Assembly: GCF_016861975.1 (NCBI RefSeq)
Contig: NZ_BOMB01000026.1
Location: forward strand, 1 to 64,000
Length of the DNA: 64,000 nucleotides
Direction: 5' to 3'
Source of the DNA: Actinocatenispora rupis
GTDB lineage: Bacteria; Actinomycetota; Actinomycetes; Mycobacteriales; Micromonosporaceae
The position numbers and the translations under genes were made by a program. The notes under the pieces were generated by a model, which did no database searches, was not told the origin of the DNA, and saw only the letters and a program-made list of their open reading frames with translations. Shown here in pieces: positions 60,518 through 64,000 of this stretch. Numbering within the stretch: position 1 is the first letter of the stretch; each line of letters starts with the position of its first letter.

Positions 60518-62776
60518 TCACGTGGGCTGGTGCTTGTCGGCGTACGCGGCGAGCCAGGCGACCTGGTCGGGGTCGAGCGAGGGACGTACCCGGGCGAGGG
60601 CGGTGCGGACGTTGGTGGCGGTGACCTCGGTGGCGGTGAGGGACTCGCGCATGGCGGAGAGCGCGGCCTCGCGGACGAGGGCGGCGCAGTCGGCGGACGA
60701 GAACCCGTCGAGGTCGTCGGCGAAGGAGGCCAGGTCGACGTCGGCGGCGAGCGGTACGCGACGGGCCGCGGACGTGAGGATCGCCTTGCGTGCGGCGGAA
60801 TCCGGCGGCGGCACGTAGACGAGGCGTTCGAGCCGGCCGGGGCGCAGCAGCGCGGGGTCGACCAGGTCGGGGCGGTTGGTGGCGCCGACCACGACGACGT
60901 TGCGGAGCGACTCGACGCCGTCGAGTTCGGTGAGCAGGGAAGCGACGACCCGGTCGGTGGTACCGCCGTCGGTGGCCTGGCCGCGTACCGGCGCGAGGGC
61001 GTCGATCTCGTCGAGGAAGACGAGGCTGGGCGCGGCGTCCCGGGCGCGGCGGAACAGTTCGCGGACGGCGCGCTCGGAGTCGCCGACCCACTTGCTGAGC
61101 AGTTCGGCGCCCTTGACGGAGAACACGTTGGCGCGGCCCTCGCCGGCGATCGCCTTGACCAGGAACGTCTTCCCGCATCCGGGCGGCCCGTACAGCAGGA
61201 CGCCGCGCGGCGGGTCGATGCCGAGCCGGTCGAACGTGTCCGGGTACGTGAGCGGCCACAGCACGCTCTCCGTGAGTACCTGCTTGACGTCGGCCATGTC
61301 GCCGACGTCGTCGAGCGAGACCCGGGCGATGTCGACACCCGACTCGGTCATCGTGGTCGGCCGTACGACGTCGAGGGCGGTGGCGAAGTCGGCGGCGGCG
61401 ATGGCCGGATCGGCGTCGGTGTCGGCGTTGCGGTGCCGGACCGCGGCACGTACGCCGGCCTCCCGGACGAGGGCGAGCAGGTCCGCGGCCACGAACCCGG
61501 GAGTACGGTCGACGACGTCGTCGAGCCGCACGTCCTCGGCGAGCCGTACGTCCCGGGTCAGGACGGCGAGCAGCTCGCGACGACCGGCGGCGTCCGGCAA
61601 CGGTACGGCGATCTCGTGGGCCAGCAGGTCGGGTCCGCGCAGCGCCGGGTCGACGTCCTCCGGGCGGCTGCTGGTGCACACCACGGCGATCCCGGCGTCC
61701 AGCGCGGTCCGTACCACCCGGGTGAGCACAGTGGACAGTGGGCCCGGGGATCCCTTGGGCGCCAACGCTTCCACGTCGGACACCAGCAGCACCGCGGGAC
61801 GCTGCGCGCGGGCCACCGCGTCGGTCAACCGGGCCGCGGCCGGATCGTTCGCCAGCGCGGCGACCTCCGGCGCCCACACCGTGACCACCCGCGCCGACAC
61901 CTCGTGCGCCACCGCGTGCACCAGCGTCGACTTGCCCGACCCGGCCGGCCCCGTCACCAGTACGCCGAGAGAGGCGTCGGTGCCCAGCCGCGCCAGGATC
62001 TCGCCGTGGTGGAAGCCCAGGTCGAGCAGCTCGGTCAGCTCCTGTGCCTGCGCGCGCAGCCCGGCCAGGTCCGCGACACCGACCGCGGTCTCCTCCTCGG
62101 CGTCCACCGCCGCCTGGTGTACCGGGGCGGGCGTGGCGCTGGAGTGCGTCGCCGGGCCCCCGTCCCAGCGGACCACGGTGTCCATCGTGACCACCACCGG
62201 TACCACCGCGTCGCGGCCGGCGCCCGGGTCGGCCGGCGTCGCGTCGGTGACGGTGAGCAGCAGCGACACCCAGCCCATGCCGAGGCTGTTGGACAGGCTG
62301 CGCTTCGTCACCTCCGCCGGCGGCGCGCCACCGGCCGCGACCAGCCGGCCGCGGGTCGCCGTCGGCGGCGCCACGTCCTGCGGCAGCAGCGACACGTTGT
62401 CCCCGGCCGTGACGACCTTGCCGAGCAGCGCCAACCGCAACATCTCCGGCGACACGACCGCGACCGTCTGCGCCTCCCCGGCGACCGTCACCGTACGCGC
62501 GGCGGTGACCGGGGCGGACGCCACCGACACCTCCGCGCCGTCCCGGATACCGAGGTTGCCGAGCGTCAGATCGTCCGCGTACAGCAGGGCGCGGCTCGCG
62601 CCGGCCTCGGCCGCCAGCGCCACCCCGGCCGAGGTACGCCGACCGGTCAACAGCACCGGGGCGCCGGGCCGCAGCCCGAGCGCTTCGAGTACCTCCGGGT
62701 GGAGGCGGACGATGCCGCGCCGCCCGTCCAGCGCGGCGGATCGCAGACTCGCGGTCAGCGTCAGGGAACTGCTCAC
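60518..62776 (-). CDS. Two-domain AAA ATPase (CDC48/VAT-like)
   Basis: 752 residues. The N-domain has a double-psi barrel-like start LTLTASLRSAALDGRRGIVRLHP. D1 has P-loop GPAGSGKSTL (about 276) but the Walker B reads LLVSDVEAL, with SD where DE is expected, so it may bind but not hydrolyse ATP. D2 is complete: P-loop GPPGCGKTFL (about 532), Walker B LVFLDEIDALAPVRG (about 583), GATNRPDLVDPALLRPGRLERLVYVPPP. It should unfold or remodel proteins, perhaps for the proteasome. GTG at 62776 has TAGGCT seven bases before it, again suggesting a leaderless start. Confidence 0.9.
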   Translation of the reverse strand: MSSSLTLTASLRSAALDGRRGIVRLHPEVLEALGLRPGAPVLLTGRRTSAGVALAAEAGASRALLYADDLTLGNLGIRDGAEVSVASAPVTAARTVTVAGEAQTVAVVSPEMLRLALLGKVVTAGDNVSLLPQDVAPPTATRGRLVAAGGAPPAEVTKRSLSNSLGMGWVSLLLTVTDATPADPGAGRDAVVPVVVTMDTVVRWDGGPATHSSATPAPVHQAAVDAEEETAVGVADLAGLRAQAQELTELLDLGFHHGEILARLGTDASLGVLVTGPAGSGKSTLVHAVAHEVSARVVTVWAPEVAALANDPAAARLTDAVARAQRPAVLLVSDVEALAPKGSPGPLSTVLTRVVRTALDAGIAVVCTSSRPEDVDPALRGPDLLAHEIAVPLPDAAGRRELLAVLTRDVRLAEDVRLDDVVDRTPGFVAADLLALVREAGVRAAVRHRNADTDADPAIAAADFATALDVVRPTTMTESGVDIARVSLDDVGDMADVKQVLTESVLWPLTYPDTFDRLGIDPPRGVLLYGPPGCGKTFLVKAIAGEGRANVFSVKGAELLSKWVGDSERAVRELFRRARDAAPSLVFLDEIDALAPVRGQATDGGTTDRVVASLLTELDGVESLRNVVVVGATNRPDLVDPALLRPGRLERLVYVPPPDSAARKAILTSAARRVPLAADVDLASFADDLDGFSSADCAALVREAALSAMRESLTATEVTATNVRTALARVRPSLDPDQVAWLAAYADKHQPT

Positions 62777-62863
62777 CCGACCGAGCCTATCCGCGCGCCA
62801 CGCGGGACCGTCCACCGCCGAACGGTCCGGGGAGCGGTGGGCGATTTGCCGGGCGTACCAAGG

Positions 62864-63523
62864 TCAGGCCGGGGGGAGCGCCCTCGGGTCCGGATCGGCG
62901 GGCGGCAACTGCTCCGGCGCCCGGTACGCCTGGGCGATCGTCTGCGCCAGCGGCGCGAGGATCGGCAACTGGAGCCCGCGCTGCCCGTACACGATGCGGG
63001 CGATGCACACCGCGAACCACGGGGCCGCCGGGCCGTGCATCATGATCGGGTTGCCCACCTCGTACCGGAGGATGAACAGCCACTGGGACAGGTCGCCGTG
63101 GAACTCGACGACGCCCTCGTGCCAGAAGTTCAGCCAGCGGCCGCCGTAGTCGCACATCAGCCGCCGGTCGGTGAGCAGGGTGCGCACGTTCGCGTGGTCC
63201 CGCCACTGCGCCGCGGCCTGCGCGTGCGCGCGGTTGCGGGCGTGCGCGTTGGCCGCCGCGTTCACCGCCATGCCGGCCGCCACGAAAGCCGCCGAACCGA
63301 GCAGGAACGTGCTGTTCTGCTGGTACGTGACGGACGTGCCGTAGTAGCGCGCGTACCCGAGCACCCCGTCCGTGTACGGCACCTCGTTGGGGTTCAGGCG
63401 GACCGGGCCCGGCGGCAGCTCGGGCAGCTCGCCGCCGCGGGCAAGATGCTCGAACAGGTGGCAGGCGCTCGCCCAGCCCTCCCGCAGGGCCTCCTGCAGT
63501 CCGTCGTCGTTCCGGCGGGCCAC
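62864..63523 (-). CDS. Uncharacterised protein, possibly membrane-associated
   Basis: 219 residues. The middle has FLLGSAAFVAAGMAVNAAANAHARNRAHAQAAAQW, a moderately hydrophobic Ala-rich helix followed by a polar one, then LTDRRLMCDYGGRWLNFWHEGVVEFHGDLSQWLFILRYEVGNPIMMHGPAAPWFAVCIARIVYG, a well-conserved-looking domain. No family assigned. GTG start with AGGAGGGG. It is followed on the same strand by the AAA ATPase gene and preceded by an ABC permease. Confidence 0.7.
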   Translation of the reverse strand: MARRNDDGLQEALREGWASACHLFEHLARGGELPELPPGPVRLNPNEVPYTDGVLGYARYYGTSVTYQQNSTFLLGSAAFVAAGMAVNAAANAHARNRAHAQAAAQWRDHANVRTLLTDRRLMCDYGGRWLNFWHEGVVEFHGDLSQWLFILRYEVGNPIMMHGPAAPWFAVCIARIVYGQRGLQLPILAPLAQTIAQAYRAPEQLPPADPDPRALPPA

Positions 63524-63539
63524 GACCCCTCCTCGGTGT

Positions 63540-64000
63540 TCAGCGACCGGGCTCGTGCCGGCGCAGTGCGACGCGGGTGGCGACCAGCAGTACGAGCCCC
63601 TGCGCCGCGAGGACGCCGGCCGCCCACAGCCAGGCGCCGGAACGATGGTCCCACAGCGCGTCGTGCGGTGCGTCGAGCATGATCGCGCGCAGGTCCACCG
63701 TGGCCGCGGCCGCCGCGTACCCCCAGCGGGAGGGGGCGAGCCAGGACGCCTGCTCGATGCCGGTCCGGCCGACCACCGCGAACAGCCCGCCGCACAGCAC
63801 GAGCTGCGCCATCACCAGGCCGACGAGTACCGGCATGGTCTGCTCGCCGGTCGCCACGTACGCCGAGACGAGCAGGCCCGTCACCGTCGCCACCAGCGCC
63901 GTCAGCCAGACCACGGCGATCAGCTCCAGCATCGGCCGGCCCAGCACCAGCGCCTCCGCCGGCCCCGGCCGGCCCAGCAGCCCGAGCAGCACGAACACCG
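63540..64000 (-). CDS. ABC-2-type transporter permease, C-terminal part
   Basis: At least 153 residues of a membrane protein cut by the window edge. LGRPMLELIAVVWLTALVATVTGLLVSAYV, QTMPVLVGLVMAQLVLCGGLFAV, IEQASWLAPSRWGYAAAAATVDL, WLWAAGVLAAQGLVLLVATRVALRRHEP: the SRWGYAA motif near the end is typical of ABC-2 membrane domains such as those fused to FHA/ATPase in actinobacteria (Rv1747 type). The true start and any ATPase domain are outside the window. Confidence 0.8.
   Translation of the reverse strand, partial: VFVLLGLLGRPGPAEALVLGRPMLELIAVVWLTALVATVTGLLVSAYVATGEQTMPVLVGLVMAQLVLCGGLFAVVGRTGIEQASWLAPSRWGYAAAAATVDLRAIMLDAPHDALWDHRSGAWLWAAGVLAAQGLVLLVATRVALRRHEPGR

Noticed and set aside
1-64000. 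tRNA genes, CRISPR arrays, insertion sequences
   Set aside because: Intergenic regions were read for cloverleaf-type ends with CCA-like acceptors, for regularly spaced identical repeats of 25-40 bp, and for transposase motifs. None was found. The tandem repeats here are adjacent or degenerate and lack unique spacers.

Overview
The window is from a very GC-rich actinobacterial chromosome. GTG starts are frequent, several adjacent genes overlap by 1 to 4 bases, and gene order is recognisably actinobacterial: ssd/Tad pilus genes, a DUF1998 helicase, an anti-sigma pair, a proton-pumping pyrophosphatase, topA, a transporter-thymidylate kinase fusion and holB. The transporter-Tmk fusion and the overall order suggest the Micromonosporales. 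That placement is inference from gene content only. No rRNA, tRNA, CRISPR array, insertion sequence or prophage was recognised.

Layout. 0-2.2 kb holds a sugar acetyltransferase, a decayed alpha/beta hydrolase and a MazG-like pyrophosphohydrolase. 2.6-7.5 kb is a compact Tad/Flp pilus operon whose last gene has no stop codon of its own before the next, oppositely oriented gene. 7.5-12.4 kb carries a hydroxyacid dehydrogenase, an MrfA-type helicase and a STAS/anti-sigma kinase pair. 12.5-13.1 kb is a non-coding array of degenerate repeats about 80 bp long. 13.7-17.4 kb has the K+-independent H+-pyrophosphatase and two small unknown genes. 17.4-21.3 kb has an A/T-rich dyad followed by a patatin-like lipase overlapping a membrane-anchored kinase-like protein. 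21.5-35 kb contains topA, several oxidoreductase and regulatory genes, MFS-Tmk and holB. 35-45 kb has an extracytoplasmic repeat-rich protein, a double-RCK channel-like protein, a methyltransferase, a BNR-repeat protein, a DUF4032 protein, a secreted serine protease behind a second copy of the dyad, and tandem PAP2 phosphatases. 45-51 kb is a complete PTS-independent GalNAc catabolic operon with a divergent DeoR regulator. 51-59.3 kb has a small lipoprotein, a candidate attenuator or small RNA, DUF3263, a NagZ-type hexosaminidase behind an operator-like palindrome, and a five-gene oligopeptide-type ABC importer. 59.3-64 kb has signal peptidase I, an unaccompanied RelE toxin overlapping a truncated DUF397 ORF, a two-domain AAA ATPase, and a partial ABC permease at the right edge.

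How the parts fit. The 45-59 kb segment reads as amino-sugar and cell-wall salvage: kinase, deacetylase, deaminase/isomerase, sugar-phosphate kinase and aldolase take GalNAc to triose phosphates, while NagZ plus the family 5 importer could supply muropeptide-derived or glycan-derived material. Two short words are conspicuously common across the window. GTAC is made largely by otherwise rare codons, and the palindrome TCCAC(A/T)GTGGA recurs at widely separated sites; neither is explained by any gene.
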